A DNA stretch of 64,000 nucleotides from Cryptomeria japonica. Taxonomy: Eukaryota; Streptophyta; Pinopsida; Cupressales; Cupressaceae. Of the stretch, positions 25,871-40,083 are shown piece after piece. The notes beneath the pieces are model-generated. The model had not been told where the DNA came from, did not search any database, and saw only the letters and a program-made list of their open reading frames with translations. Each line of letters starts with the position of its first letter. Positions within the stretch are counted from its first letter, which is position 1. The translations under genes and the position numbers were made by a program. The stretch spans positions 718,291,867-718,355,866 of the forward strand of contig NC_081413.1 of the NCBI RefSeq assembly GCF_030272615.1, written 5' to 3'.

Positions 25871-26996
25871 TGTAAAGCGGAAAAATTGAACCCTAGTCGT
25901 TCTCCCCTCCCCAACTCTGAGGAGAGAGAAGCGAGAGTCACTAGGGTTGATGGTTTTCACTTAGGAGGGACTTTACATTCAAAAGAGGGGTTGAAACCCA
26001 CAAGATCCAATCCCACGCAATGCAAGATTGGATTTTATATGAGTTTCAAGGGTTGTGATAGCAAGGATACCCTCTTTTGTAAAGAATGTAGATAGAAAGA
26101 TTGAACTATGAATGCATGTAGAAGCAAGAAAGATTCACTTATAAATAGAGATAGGGATATGATATGAAGCCGCGGACCTGGAATTAGCAGTAAAATGTCG
26201 AGACGGTGCTGTTCTGCAAATTTGAGCGAAAGTTGACGGGACGATGGCGCCCGGCGTGCACACGGTCCTCTGAAAAATCCGCGAAATGAAGGGGGATCTA
26301 TTCGTCTCTGCACAAGGATTCCAGATCTTCAATTACAGCCACGTACCTGCAACCTTGTTGTAAGGATGTTTGTATCCTTATATGCGAAGGTATAGATGTT
26401 GTTGTATGTTGTATGTTTGTATGTTGTAGTATGTGATCTCCTCTTCAATGGTTGAATCCTTGTCTTGAATGCAACACTTAGCCTTGAATGGAGACTTAGA
26501 ATGATCAATTGCTTGAAGGAATGCTTGAATGCTTGAATGCTTGAATACTTGAATATCGTTTCCAACTTTTTTTCATCCTCTCCAAAATGAGAGAGGAAAA
26601 TTAGTTTATATACTTGCCAATTAGGGTTAAAAGACTGATTTTCCCGACCTTAGGCCGACCAGGAAATGTTATTTTCCACTTTGCAAACAAAAAGGCCCGA
26701 AGTCCCATAGGAGACCGAGCCCAAAATAGGGCCAGGGACCAGGGCGCTGGGCGCCATGGTCCTGGGGGACCAGGGCACTGGGCGCCCTAGTCCTGAAGGA
26801 CCAGGGCACTAGGCGCTCTGGTCCCACCTCCTGGGACAGCAGGGTGCAAGGAGGGATCAGGCAGGGTGCTGGAAAAATGCAGTTTTTGGTGTCGTGAGCA
26901 AGTTTCGGGGTCTCCATTCAGGTTCCGTGTTGCATCACCATCGTGAAGACCCAAATGCAGTTGAAATTGCAAGTGTCGCAATTTTAGGACGCTACA
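25871..26996 (-). repeat. 3' LTR of A2 (1126 bp)
   Basis: On the plus strand TGTAAAGCGG to GGACGCTACA. It holds three GC-rich palindromic units at 26735-26825. It is exactly 31 bp longer than the 5' LTR, equal to one unit. Confidence 0.93.
26735..26825. repeat. GC-rich tandem palindromes, A2 3' LTR
   Basis: Three ~31-bp units of the form GGACCAGGGCGCTGGGCGCC; the arms are near inverted repeats. Confidence 0.88.
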
Positions 26997-27011
26997 TTTA
27001 GCCCCCACTTT
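26997..27011 (-). promoter_or_regulatory. Polypurine tract of A2
   Basis: The minus strand reads AAAGTGGGGGCTAAA, identical to A1. Confidence 0.85.
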
Positions 27012-27718
27012 AGTGGGAGTATAAGCGTACGCCAATACTTTCGGTAAAGTAAAAGGAAACAACATTGAAAGACTTTCACCACGTCAAGGAGGCAAGATAC
27101 ACCAAGCCCCCAGTGGACTAAGGATCTTATGACTTTGATTGACAAAGTAAAAGGGAAGATCACGAGGGAGAACCATGACTATCAGTAGTAAGGTTCCCTC
27201 ACTATGAGTCATGCAAGAAAGATATCAAAAATTTTCAAGGCAAAGCTAAATTTGTCAAGAAATTTTCAAGTATCTTGAAAAGATATGGACGGGATGTATG
27301 CCCCCCTACATTAAAGCGATCGCACACGCCTCACCGGGGGTGATTGCTTTAAGGTAGTGATACATATAAGAAATGAGAAAGGAGCACGTTATCATAAGGA
27401 TTTAGCCCCCAAGTGTGAGATAAGCCCAAGGATAATAGACACAAAACTCAAAGCACAAGGTGACTTCACTTTCCTCGGGGTCAGTATGCTGTATGATAAT
27501 TCATGTATATCATATGTATGTATGCATAATTGTTCTTCATTCCCCAATGAAGGAAGGTCACCTAGAAGAAGGGAACACATGTGTCTTTTGAGTCAACATG
27601 AGAGAGATCGAGAGATCTCAATGCTTTGCATCATCCTCAAGTAGACAACACTAAGGACAACAAATAGAAGAAGTAACAAAAGAAATAGAGGAGGAGAGAA
27701 TCTGCTATGCTAATGAAA
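27012..27718 (-). other. 3' untranslated region of A2
   Basis: Matches 2585-3314 of A1. It includes the G-run at 27301-27306 (minus strand). Confidence 0.6.
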
Positions 27719-30700
27719 CTAGTCTAGCACATCATCTACCCCCCGATCTTGCTGATCAATGTTTCGGGAAGGTAGGGAACACGCTAGAGGAGGAACATCC
27801 AACATAGCAGATGGAGCTATCAAAAGATCCAAACAAGGGCTATGTTCATATCCCAAGCCACGGTGTTCTTGTCTAGGAGCTAGGATAAGTGCTTTAGAAA
27901 ATTCATTAGATAAATGGTTATCAATATCAACAAGTTCATATTCACTATCAGAATGAATAGGAGAAGTAGCATTTTCATCATGAATAACATTTTCATCTAT
28001 ATCATCATCAAGATTTATAAAAATAGGATCTTTAACTCACACAGGATCAAGACGATCATGCATCTTATGTTTAGGAGATTTCGACTCAATCGTCGGCTGA
28101 GGAGAAAATGGAATAATGCTTGTTGAAGGTGTTTTTGGGGATTGCAAAGTTTGAAAAGCAGCTGCCTGAGCTCTAAGACGACGCTTTCATCGGCGTTCAT
28201 GTGCTGAACGATTTCGTCTAGTCTTAGTAGGAAGTTGTGAAGAGTGAGGAGGAGGAATGTTCTCATCCTTATCACTTGGGTGTTTAGGTTGTGGTCTCTT
28301 AGGTTGAACAATAGGAGAAGAGGAAGGTCTCTTCTCTCCATAAGAGGAAGGAGGAGGAACTGCTCCATATAAGGGAGGAATATTTGGTTTAGGAAGGAGA
28401 CCAAGTCCATCATGACGAGGAGGTATAGGTCTACTCTTAGGAGGTTTATTAGATATAGGCATAGTCACATCCATAGGAATGGGTTGGGAATCGTCTTGAG
28501 GAAAGACATTGGTCTTATCTTTCAAAGGAAGAACTTCCTTCTCAAGAACGATAGGAATGTCAAGTTTGGGTGTTCTAGGTTTACTTAGAGATAGGATCAT
28601 ATCTTTTTTCCACTTTTGATAAGATTTGAAAAGATGATCACTTCGTGGAGGAAGAGCTTGGAATTGTTTAGGCCAAAAATAATCAATAGGAACACTAGAA
28701 GTTCTTTCAACTGGTTTAAAGAGACTATGATTAACAGTAACAACTTCACCATTATGGGGAAATTTCAAACACTTGTGAATAGGAGAAGCAATAGCTTTCA
28801 TGGAAGATAGCCAAGGATAGCCTAGCTTCACACAAAATTATTTGGATGATGGAATAATAGCAAAGTCCACATCGAGGGATTTGTTATGGACCTCAATAGG
28901 TAATGTAATAGAACCAATTGCAGGAGAAGAAAATGCATCAAATAGTTTCACAACCACATTTGTTTCATCATAGATCACTTGATTCAATTGCAAAGTAAAA
29001 AGAAATTCTTCAGTAATGACATTAACCATACAAGAAGGATCAATAAGCACTCCACAGAAAGGTGTATTCTTGACTTTTGCAACTATATATAAAGGACCAT
29101 CAGGTGCCCTAATAGTTTCACTAGAATCAAAGGTGATGGAAGGTTCTTTAGGGATTTTTTGCTGCTCTACAAAGTTAATCACATTCGGAGTCATAGACAC
29201 AAGATCATCAGGTGAGATAGAGGAATCAGTAGTATCAATCGCATTAGAGGTATGAGAAGGTAATGGATCAGTAAAAATCTGAAGATTTTGGTTGGGAGGA
29301 GCTATAGATGTATTGCCTTTATCATTCACACCAGAAACAGAGATAGTATTATTATCAATCAAATCTTGAATTTTACCCTTTAAAGCAAAACATTTTTCAG
29401 TATCATGCCCAGGTTGACGATGAAATTGACAAAAAGATTTGTTATCAAAATAGGGTGAATTAATCTTTGCAGGATCAATTTTCCTTATAGGAGGAAGAGT
29501 AAGCACATTTTGTTCCAATAACTTATTCATAATACTATGCAATGATTCATTCAAAGGAGTAAACTTTCTTTCTTTCTTGAAAAACTTAGAAATAGGAGAC
29601 ACACCTGATGCTGCATTCACATTGTTGTTGATGATGTGTTCATTGAATTTAATGGACTCTCTATTCGGTTTAAACTTCCCAAATGGTTGTTGACTACTAT
29701 CACCCTTATCACTCGGAGCCATAGGATGTGATTGTTCCATTTGACTCACAGTCAGTTGATAATTGTGAAGAGTTGCGCACAACTGTTGGAAAGAAGTAAA
29801 CTCAGAAAACAGGAGTTTTTCTCTAATGTCTTTTTGTAAATTAGAAATAAAGATTCTTTGAATATCATTATCAGGCACTGGAAAAGAAATTTGAGCATAC
29901 AAATGCTTATATCTACCAATGAAATCAGTCACTTTTTCTTTAACACCTTGTTTACAATGCATTAAATCAATCAAAGTAACTTTAGGACTTATATTGTTTT
30001 GAAATTGTTGAATAAAAGCATTTGCAAGTTGTTCGAAAGAAGTAATAGAATAGGAAGGCAACGAGCAATACCATTGTAGGGCTTTGTCTCTTAATGTTCT
30101 AGTAAACAATTTTGCAAGCAACCTTTGGTCATAAGCAAAATCAGTACATATTGTTTGAAAGGTCTTAACATGTGTTAGAGGATCACCCTTACCATTATAA
30201 AGCTCCAAATGCGGGATTTCAACATGTTTAGGGGGAATAGCTCGAACAATATCAAGAGAAAGTGGGCTCGCAACATCAAATGTGGGCACACTAAACTTGG
30301 ATTGATTCATAGAGGCAATTTGTTGCTGTAAAGAAGAGACAGTTTGTGCAAGATTATTAATGGTCGCTTCAGTCAAAGAGTTCATATTAGACGTGTTAGA
30401 TTGTGAGGGAGGTGTTATGTTATTGAAAGAAGGTAGAGAGTAAGGTGGTGGGACACTATGATAGTTAGTCATAGGAGATGATTGGAAAGGAGGAACACTA
30501 CAAGGAGGAATGGAAGGGTTAAATGAATTGCCCCCTTGCGTCATGTTTATTTGTGGAGATATAAGAGGAACACTCACTGAAGGAATGAATGAAGAAGTCA
30601 GATTGAATGAAGGAAGAGGGTTGATTGAAGAAGAAGGATTGCCCCCATGACTGGTGATCATAGGAGGAATGTCTTGTATTGAAGTAGTCATTATGTTTGA

Positions 30701-31165
30701 TGTAAAAGTAGGTATACTAGCAATAGGAGTCGTCAAAGGAATAGAATGATTATCTTGAGTAGGAGGTTGTGTATAACCTAAGGTTTCAGCACAACTTTTC
30801 ATAGGCATCACATTTGAATCCACAATGTGTGCAATACCACACAAAATATCAATTCCATTCTTATCACTTTGAAGCATATGTTTTAGACCCTCAATTAAAG
30901 GAAGGGCTTGACTATCAGGGTATTCTTGAGACATCCATTGTCGAAAATCGTCAAATTGGTTATCCAATTTTGAAAGTTGTTCTATAGAAACCTCATGGAG
31001 AGCTTCTTCATCATTAAGAGGATTAGAGGAATTACCCATGTCCTCGTTAAAAAGACCATTCAAATTAGATTCCATCTCCTCAGTAATTAAACCTTGGAAG
31101 GACTTAATTCTAAGGCTTCGTCTAACGGGAATAGTGTAGGTAGGGCTTATTGTTGTAAAACTCAT
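27719..31165 (-). pseudogene. Gag polyprotein with degenerate protease-like domain (A2), three in-frame stops
   Basis: A single frame of 1149 codons starts at ATG 31165 (MSFTTISPTY) with no frameshift. It is broken by three stops: TAA near 28836 where A1 has CAA (Gln), and TGA near 28185 and 28039 where A1 has CGA (Arg). The order is: N-terminal S/P-rich region of about 290 residues, gag capsid domain, the finger CQFHRQPGHDTEKCF, a retropepsin-like fold with DPS instead of DTG/DSG, then proline-rich and basic tails. It gives the complete N-terminus missing from A1. Two of the three stops are CGA to TGA changes, expected from methylated-cytosine decay. Confidence 0.9.
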
Positions 31166-32325
31166 GCACTAAAGAAAGAGAGAAGATTTTGAATTTTAGA
31201 GGTAGCAAATTTCAGTAAAACCAGCCAATCTTCTAGATTTAAGCTATTAAATGCAATCAGGACAATCTCCCGAAATTTTGGAAAAAATGTCTGGGACCGT
31301 GGCACTCGGAGTGCACACGGTCCTCGCAACTTTTTTCGAAATTTGCAGGGATGAAATTTATGATGATTTTACAGCTAACCTGAAAAAATTGAGTGATTTT
31401 ACGATCTGTAGATAGGCCAAATTAAAGTTGCAATCTCAAAATTGAACCCTACCAAGATTGTCGAAAAATGCAAAATTTGAATTTTGAAAAAGAGAGGGAA
31501 CCTGAAATTTTGAATTTTATGATTTTAGAGGGAATACCAACAGCAATACAAGTTTTGAAATTTGAAAGTTGACTCAATTTCACGCAAAATTCAATTTTGA
31601 AAGCGGAAATCAAGGTTGTTGTAATTAAGCACTTAATTTCAAAAGTCACAAATTGCAAAAATTTGAATAAATCACTGAAATTTCGAATGAATGATAACAC
31701 ACTTTTCAGATTTAGGACTGTAAGAAACACAATTTTGATACAGATTTCGATTTCAACAATTTTTGAATGATTAGAAGCCTCAATCCAAGAAATCGCTAGA
31801 CCAACTTTGACTGTAATTTTGAAGGTGTTAAAATTGATAAAATCAGCCAAAATTCTGGATTTTAGCAGAAAAATATAGTAAGATCTAGCTCCCGAAATTT
31901 CGAAAAAAATGTCGGGGATGATGGCGCTCGGGGTGCACACGGTCCTCGCAACTTTTTTCCAAATTTTTAGGGATGAAAGATATTGTGATTTTATTGCGGA
32001 ATCCAAAGTTACAGCTGATTTGGAGATGTTTTGATCAGTGAAATTGTCGGACAAAGGTTGAATCAAGAGGGTTTCAAAAATTAGGGTTTTGACACTTAAC
32101 CACTTAATTTTCAAAATTAAAGCGAAAATATGAATTGATAATTTGTAATAGAAGGGAAGATCTGAAACAAGCATCAACAATTAAACATTTCACAAGTTTA
32201 ATTACTTAAAAAGAAAATTTAGGGTTTTTATGCAATTAACCTCTAAAATTTTGCAAAAGATCAAACATGGAAATGTAATCAAAGAATCCAATTTTCAGAT
32301 TTAATTATGAATAATCAGAAAGGAT
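31166..32325 (-). other. 5' leader of A2
   Basis: About 1.16 kb with two copies, at about 31264-31345 and 31891-31965, of a block also found in the LTRs of A and B (GGGACCGTG...CACGGTCCTCGCAACTTTT). A stop-free stretch at 31449-32180 (minus) is AT-biased and not supported as a gene. Confidence 0.6.
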
Positions 32326-32344
32326 GTTCACATCGGGTTCACCA
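32326..32344 (-). promoter_or_regulatory. Primer-binding site of A2
   Basis: The minus strand reads TGGTGAACCCGATGTGAAC, three bases from the LTR end. It is shared with B (one change) and C. It is not the initiator-Met site, and I cannot name the primer tRNA. Confidence 0.8.
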
Positions 32345-32347
32345 AAA

Positions 32348-33442
32348 AGTAAAGCGGAAAAATTGAACCCTAGTCGTTCTCCCCTCCCCAACTCCGAGGA
32401 GAGAGAAGGGAGAGTCACTAGGGTTGATGGTTTTCACTTAGGAGGGACTTTACATTCAAAAGAGGGGTTGAAACCCACAAGATCCAATCTCACGCAATGC
32501 AAGATTGGATTCTATATGAGTTTCAAGGGTTGTGATAGCAAGGATACCCTCTTTTGTAAAGAATGTAGATAGAAAGATTGAACTATGAATGCATGTAGAA
32601 GCAAGAAAGATTCACTTATAAATAGAGATAGGGATATGATATGAAGCCGCGGACCTGGAATTAGTAGTAAAATGTCGAGATGGTGCTGTTCTGCAAATTT
32701 GAGCGAAAGTTGACGGGACGATGGCGCTCGGCATGCACACGGTCCTCCGAAAAATCCGCGAAACAAAGGGGGATCTGTTCGTCTCTGCACAAGGATTCCA
32801 GATCTTCAATTACAGCCGCGTACCTGCAACCTTGTTGTAAGGATGTTTGTATCCTTATATGCGAAGGTATAGATGTTGTTGTATGTTGTATGTTTGTATG
32901 TTGTAGTATGTGATCTCCTCTTCAATGCTTGAATCCTTGTCTTGAATGCAACACTTAGCCTTGAATGGAGACTTAGAATGATCAATTGCTTGAAGGAATG
33001 CTTGAATGCTTGAATGCTTGAATGCTTGAATATCGTTTCCAACTTTTTTTCATCCCCTCCAAAATGAGAGAGGAAAAGTAGTTTATATACTTGCCAATTA
33101 GGGTTAAAAGACTGATTTTCCCGACCTTAGGCCGACCAGGAAATGTTATTTTCCACTTTGCAAACAAAAAGGCCCGAAGTCCCATAGGAGACTGAGCCCA
33201 AAATAGGGCCAGGGACCAGGGCGCTGGGTGCCATGGTCCTGGGGGACCAGGGCGCTGGGCGCTCTGGTCCCACCTCCCGGGACAGCAGGGTGCAAGGAGG
33301 GATCAGGCAGGGTGCTGGAAAAATGTAGTTTTTGGTGTCGTGAGCAAGTTTCGGGGTCTCCATTCAGGTTCCATGTTGCATCGCCATCATGAAGACCCAA
33401 ATGCAGTCAAAATTGCAAGTGTCACAATTTTAGGACGCTATA
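32348..33442 (-). repeat. 5' LTR of A2 (1095 bp)
   Basis: Same as 25871-26996, with terminal changes (T to A at 32348, C to T at 33441) and two instead of three GC-rich units (33212-33270). Confidence 0.93.
33212..33270. repeat. GC-rich tandem palindromes, A2 5' LTR
   Basis: Two ~31-bp units, one fewer than in the 3' LTR of the same element. Confidence 0.88.
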
Positions 33443-33447
33443 GTAAG

Positions 33448-35598
33448 AAATAACACGCCTCTCATGAAGACAAGGCAAAAGATGCTCCAATAAAATCCAT
33501 CCATATGCTCAAGAACTGTCATCTATATGCTCAAAATAAAGGATAGGGATTAGGCTGGCACACATGAACCTCGTAAATTGGTTCATCACAAGGGGAAGTA
33601 TTGAGTACACCTATGTTACTATTTCATTACAAAACTATATTTTTTCCTGAAAATAGGGAAGCTAAAGTCGCTTCGCGTTGACATTACTCGTACGCTTTTC
33701 ATACTATTCAAGGAATGGTGACTTCTACTAATACCCCTTCACATACTGACTTATCAACAACCCGTGGGTTGGCACTCAATAAGGAAACAAATAAGAAACA
33801 TCACATAGATAGGTATGGTTCCCCATACTCATAAGCAAACATATTCCCCATGGTTGATTACTTCACCATCCCATGGGCACACCTAGCAAGTACGGGTTTC
33901 TTACAACACACACAGAATAGCACCATTACTGGTTTAGTCACATTTACGGGGAGTACTTTACATTATGCTAACATATACTTAAGGGAAGTTTTAATTATGC
34001 TTTACACATGAATCACTATATAATGTTTACTCTAGATACATGTACTAAAATTCTCAACAATTCAAATTTACACAAAGAAATAACATCATTCTGATATCTT
34101 GCTCAATTTCCCTTAAGCATTTTCATTCACATTACTAACTACGCAATTTCTTTTTCCAAGGTGAAAAACTTTCCCCTTTCAATTAGGAGCTGAAAGCAAA
34201 CATATAATTTCATATGTGTTATAATAATTTCCTTTAAATCACTGCATTCTAAATAGTATTTCAAAAACAACAATTCCTATATTTTAGGCAAGAGGAGGAA
34301 GAGAGTTGGAAAATCAACTATTTCCTACGAATACACAAGAACTTCAAGATCACACCATATTGCTCGGATATAGGTCTATCATTTTAGTTGCACAGTTTTC
34401 ATTTCGCTATCTTTTAGGAAGGTGCCAAAGCATCCTAACATGACATTTCTAATCATTATTGTTGCACCATAATGTTCTAGTTTTCCGAACAAGAATTCAA
34501 GACAACCAAATTTTCTTTTGTAATACAAGTCTTCTTGAGAACAATCACTATTCGTAATACAATACAATACAATAACACATCATATCTAACATTGAAAATT
34601 CGTAATACGACAAGAAGCTAAATGAAGAGATATCTACTAGATATTACACATTTAATGCATACAATTCAACAAGTCTTTCACTTACTCTTTCTTAAACACA
34701 ATAAGGCAATTATCTAAATCCAAAGCAAGTTAAATGGTGCGTCACTTAATAGGTCCTAAATCACACTAGTTGAATAAGCACATAAAACAATCTTTCGAGG
34801 AGCACATTAATACACTCCTAAAGCTACTACAACATGTCCTCCTTTGGTATTCCTTTCACATCAAGCAATTTTCACAAAATCACTAGGCGCATTTTAATGA
34901 ACCTTACTTAAGATGGAATTTAATTATATTACTCCTACCAAGCACATGGAGCACCCTGTAATGCAAACATACCATTTTCTATCATTAACTAAAAATTAAC
35001 TCCCAAACCAATCCCTTTCACAATCTAAAACACAAAAACGTTATGAGGCTCACACAAGGGCTCAAGAAATATCATCCTTTCTCTTGCAATAAGAAAACTT
35101 AAATAAGAGATAATTACCCATATCAAATCCTTTTAATTTACTAGAGAGAGAGAGGAAGAAGAGTCATAATCACTCAATGTACTACATAATAAGCATTAAC
35201 ATTTGCCATACTAGTCTTTCAAGTGGACAATCATTAAAATCGATCAATACCATAAACAAGCACATTTCATACTTTTAGATTCGAGATATTACCAACCAAC
35301 CCAGATGGATTAGTCGAAAGGATAAAACAATTCAAGATCAAAGGTACATACAACTCCCTTTCAAAGTAAGAAAATTCATAGACCATGACCTCAATAAGTA
35401 GACAAAACACCTATAATTATTTCCAAAACACCCACATCAAGAAGATGAAAACAAGCTGTGAACACACGTGTTACACACAAGTAGGGTTTGTTAAATCACA
35501 CCCTCACATCAAGGTGGACAAGCACACAACATAAGGTAGACACACACACACAAACTAAGGGCACAAGTGAAACCAGAGATCCCAGTGTTGCAACATGG
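33448..35598 (-). other. LARD interior, 5' side
   Basis: About 2.15 kb of AT-rich sequence with no ORF of note. It is the expected 5' leader of the LARD RNA. Confidence 0.6.
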
Positions 35599-35610
35599 GC
35601 TCTGATACCA
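35599..35610 (-). promoter_or_regulatory. Primer-binding site of the LARD (tRNA-iMet)
   Basis: The minus strand reads TGGTATCAGAGC, two bases from the LTR. Confidence 0.92.
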
Positions 35611-35612
35611 AA

Positions 35613-38600
35613 TGTAATGCCCCGCCAGGAAACCCCAAAGGGTTTAAGTTAAAAACACTCAAATAGAGTGTAAATATTTTTTTTTTAATAATATTTAAGA
35701 GTATTACTGATTAGTTACAACATTAAGATAATTTTGGAGTTATCTAAAACTAGATAACACAGTGGAAGGCTAAACAAACCTAAGGAGTTTCCCAACGCGA
35801 TTACGTAACCTTACACCTAACTCAACTCATGTCAATTGATCCCATAAGCGGGATATCTTAATTACGAGATAATGCATAAGACATGATTATATATATGTTC
35901 AATGATTTGACATCTTATAATTTTAGGAAGCGCTCATTTTCTTTGGGTGGTTAGGAGGCCAATGTGAGGTTATTTACTCAATGCACTTTAAAACATAATT
36001 AAACTAAGAGGCCACCCATAAGGTTCAATACGACAAATATCACGAAGTCCATTCGTTTGGGTTTAAGGTAACCACCCACAACTAATAACTTTCTTTAATA
36101 TTAAAAGTATGGCTAATAAGATGTGATTCTCTCATTAAGGATTAAACTACCATTAATAGAGTGGGGTTCCATCATTTGAATTCAAGCATACCCAACTAAT
36201 GGGTCATAGTTTCTTTATGGAGGATAGAGTGCAAGTAGCCATAGAGTTCATTCATTGAAGTTTTAATAATGCTAATAAAAGGAGCTCAATTCATTAAGGT
36301 ATAAATGTATTAGGTACACATGAGTGCATCCTTTAAATTAAAATATAGTTAGCAAGATGAAATTCATCATTTCAGGATTTAAAATATAAGTTAATAGTGA
36401 CGTTCTTCCATTAGGATTAAAATACAATTATCTTATTGCATATCACTCTTTTTAGTTAAATGAAGTTAATATGAAGAGATACATTTGCTAAGATTAAGAT
36501 ATAAACAACTATATGAATCCTTCCCTTTTCAGTTCAATTTTAGCAATCATAAAGAAATTCATTTATTAGGGTTATAATTATGGATGACTAGTTGAGTTCA
36601 CCCCATTTTCAAGTTAATTTTGGTAAGGATTATTTGTTATGATTACAACATAAATAACTAAATAAATTCATCCAATATAGTGAAATATAATTAACATGGC
36701 GATACTCATTTACTAAGATAAGGAGGTAAATACCTATATGATGTTCATCCTTTAGATTTCAATCTAGAAATTACGATATTAATTCTAACTTTGTTTCCCA
36801 TTCACATTCGTTCCATTTATAAGATTTATAACAAGTTAATCCAATAGTGGTGACCTAGCGAGGTTCTTTCCACTATTACTTCTTTTAATTAACATAAACA
36901 AAATACTTTTCCATAATCATAATTACAATCTTTTATGAACCTGATTACTACATTTATCAAGATGACTAAATTTATGCACTTTGATTTAGCTTCATTAAAT
37001 TCCCATTATACACTTATGAAAAGCAACCATACATGATAACTTAAAGTATAAATTAAAGAAACAAGGCTTCGCATAACACGGATATGATCTCGGAGTTCAC
37101 CCCTAGCTACATCTCCGGGTCTGCTCAACTGCAAGACCCCTCTGGCATTTAAAATCGTTAGGAATACAATATTTATATGTCTTTTACATCTTTGCCACGT
37201 AGGTGAACACAACCAGTATACAAATGACTACTTTGATCCACAAATCCTAATTAACTCCCACATAGAGGTAGAACCAACTGAGCATGCTAAAGGGAAGTAC
37301 AAGGTTCATTGCCCAATAGTACTCTATTTAGAGACCTAAGACTTAACAGGTGCCCCAATTTCAACAACGACAGGTTCCAAACAAATACATCAAGGTTTGC
37401 CATCACCTTAAACAAGGCAAATGCAGAACTTAAACTTACAAATTTTCCAAATTGATACATAATCAAACTTCCATTCATTCTACTAGCATATCGATGAAGT
37501 AATAACAAAATATATGAAGATAAATTTGTATTCATAATCCATACACTCCTATACTTTAGTATTCATTTCTAAAATTCCCGGATGATCATTATCATTCTAA
37601 TCGAAAGACAATACTTATTCCTGAAAAGAAAACTCCTTATTAAAATATATTATCTAACGTTAACAAAAGTGTTTTATTTCAAAGATAATCAAATAAAAAC
37701 ATTATTTAACCTCATTTCCAAAAATTACTTTCCTTTTTGAACTGGGCTCCAAATTTAAATATTCATTAATATAATTTTACTAATCCAAGATTAATAAATT
37801 TTATTTAATCTACAAATTGAAAAGAAATATGCAATCTTCATTGTTTAATATATATATATATATTTAACAACTAAAATCTAAATTTATATAAAATAGATGT
37901 TCTACAACTTTATTACAACTCCTTTTACTCATATCCCATTGTATTTATTGTTTTCTTTCATTGTATAGATGCTAATATTATATATATAAAAAAAAATTAA
38001 AACAAAATTTATTTATTATTTTCTTTATGGGAACCCTGGCCTATGGCGCAGGTCCCTGCAGCCCACAATGTGGACGCAGGCCCTGTGAAACCACATTGTG
38101 GTCGCAGGTTTCTTGCGGCCCACAGTGTGGACGCAGGTCCTGCAAGCCACACTGTGGTCGCAGGTCTCCCTGCTGCCCATAGTGTGGACGCGGGGCTCCC
38201 TACGACCCACATTGTGGACGCAGGTCTCCCTGCGGCCCACATTGTGGACGCAAGTCCCTGCGGACCACAATGTGGTCGCAAAAGATCTGCGAGCCGGTGG
38301 GGAGGAGAAGAGAGGGCGGGAGGGAAAAAAAATGGCGGTGCGAGTTGAGCCTTGGCTCCTCCCCCTGCCAAACCCTAACGCCTCATTTGGTAATAATTTT
38401 TTATTTTAAAAAAAAATAATAATAAAGAAACACATGGCCAAAGTAGTAACTGGTAAAGAACAAAAACCAGTTTGGAATTCCATTTATTTTCAGTCAACAA
38501 CAAAAAAAAGTCTTAAAAAAAAAACAGTCTTCCCCCCTTTTTTTTTGTTTTAGTTTTCTCTCTTCAGAATGTTCAAGAACCCCATAACAAATCTTGAATC

Positions 38601-40083
38601 CAAGAATAATCAAACTTTCCAAAAAGAAACTAAAACTAAATCTCTAAAACATTCATGGGCATTATCATTTTTTTTTTCCAACATTTCATGGAGAACACTC
38701 AATCACCAAATTTTTTTTGATTCAACAATAAATAAAAGGGTAGATTGGAAAACTACCTCCAAATGCATTCTGGGAAGAGTTTTGATGAAGAGCTCCACCT
38801 GCAACTCAAAGAAAATCTCCATTTTTTCCAAAATTTCCCCCCATCTCCATTTTTTTTTCAAAAAGATCACCAAAAGAAAGAACCCCCCAAAAATATTTCA
38901 AAAACTAGGTTAAAATGAGAAACCTCTTTTTTTGACCTAATTTTCAATTTCGAATTTAGGCATTTATTTTTTTTAAAATAAAAGAAAATCAGAATGGAAA
39001 TCATTCTTTTCCATTACTCAATAAATCTAACTCGTTTTATTCTAATTAAAATTAACATACTTCTATCTCTTATTTAGTTTTAAATTTTAATTTCTCTATA
39101 TTAATTTAGGCCTACATTATATTTCGAAACTATTGATCGGGGTAACGCATTTTGATTAATTTAAATTTCCAAAAATCAATCTTTTATACTATATCAACTT
39201 TACAAGTAAAAAGAATAATTTCCTTTAATAATAAAATTTACCCTTTTTCTTCTAAAATGCGAAAATGATTAATTTATTTCTATTTCCCAAAGACTTTAAA
39301 TCTTTCCTTTCTAAAACGCATAATTCATTGAATTTCATTATTATTAAAATTAACTATTAAGCTAACTCGCTATAACATAATAAAGTGACCTTTTTAATAA
39401 ATGACTAATCTCGTGAAAGAGATCTATTTATTCTAATTTTCTCAATTACAAATGCATAAATGAGTACATTAATCCAAGTTAAATACTTTAAGCTTGCTAC
39501 AATTCTAATTAAAGCAATCTCTTTAAATTAACGATTATTCATATAAAAGAAACTATCCATTTTAATTTTCTACATTACTAATGTGTACATCCACACATTA
39601 AATTGAATTGAATACTTAGGATAACAAACTCCACTTACCCCGCCCAAGGCACGCAAACCAAGGAAGTCCACCAAATCACACGACGCTCACCCGACCATGG
39701 CTAAGGCAAGATGAGAGTTTTATGACCCCCAAATCCGAATTCTAAGGATGGAGTTATACTCAACCCTGCAATTCCCAAAGGAGATGAACCTCGCCCTAGG
39801 CGGTGTTGTACCTGCAATCTCCTGCACCCATGAATTCATGCAAGCATACATATACATATACATATTCAATGAGGGCGTTAGCTCGAGATTTATCACAAGA
39901 GTTAGGAAACAATTACATTTACACAAGAATCGATGCAAAAGCACAATAATAGGTATGCATGATTATTTATATTATCTAAACTACACATTGCACCACGGTT
40001 AACCTACCATTCAAGAATGCCACATAGGAAGTCAACCAAGGTCAACCGGGTTTTACAAGTTTGACTAGGGTAGGGGCATTACA
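35613..40083 (-). repeat. 5' LTR of the LARD (4471 bp)
   Basis: Pairs with 19665-24259. It holds the short TA run (37848-37863) and the GC palindrome array (38053-38281). Confidence 0.93.
38053..38281. repeat. GC-rich tandem palindromes in the LARD 5' LTR
   Basis: Eight units, as in the other LTR, with scattered substitutions. Confidence 0.9.

Larger units (their letters stand above)
25871..33442 (-). mobile_element. Gag-only LTR retrotransposon A2, nested in the LARD
   Basis: Complete minus-strand element of 7572 bp with LTRs at 25871-26996 and 32348-33442 and a perfect TSD GTAAG (25866-25870 and 33443-33447). It has a primer-binding site, a leader, a gag ORF (31165 to 27719), a 3' untranslated region and a polypurine tract. 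There is no pol sequence. It is the same family as A1 and gives the full-length structure of that family. Confidence 0.93.

Noticed and set aside
31449-32180. 243-residue minus-strand ORF in the A2 leader
   Set aside because: AT-biased, no recognisable motif, and it runs through noncoding repeated blocks of the leader.
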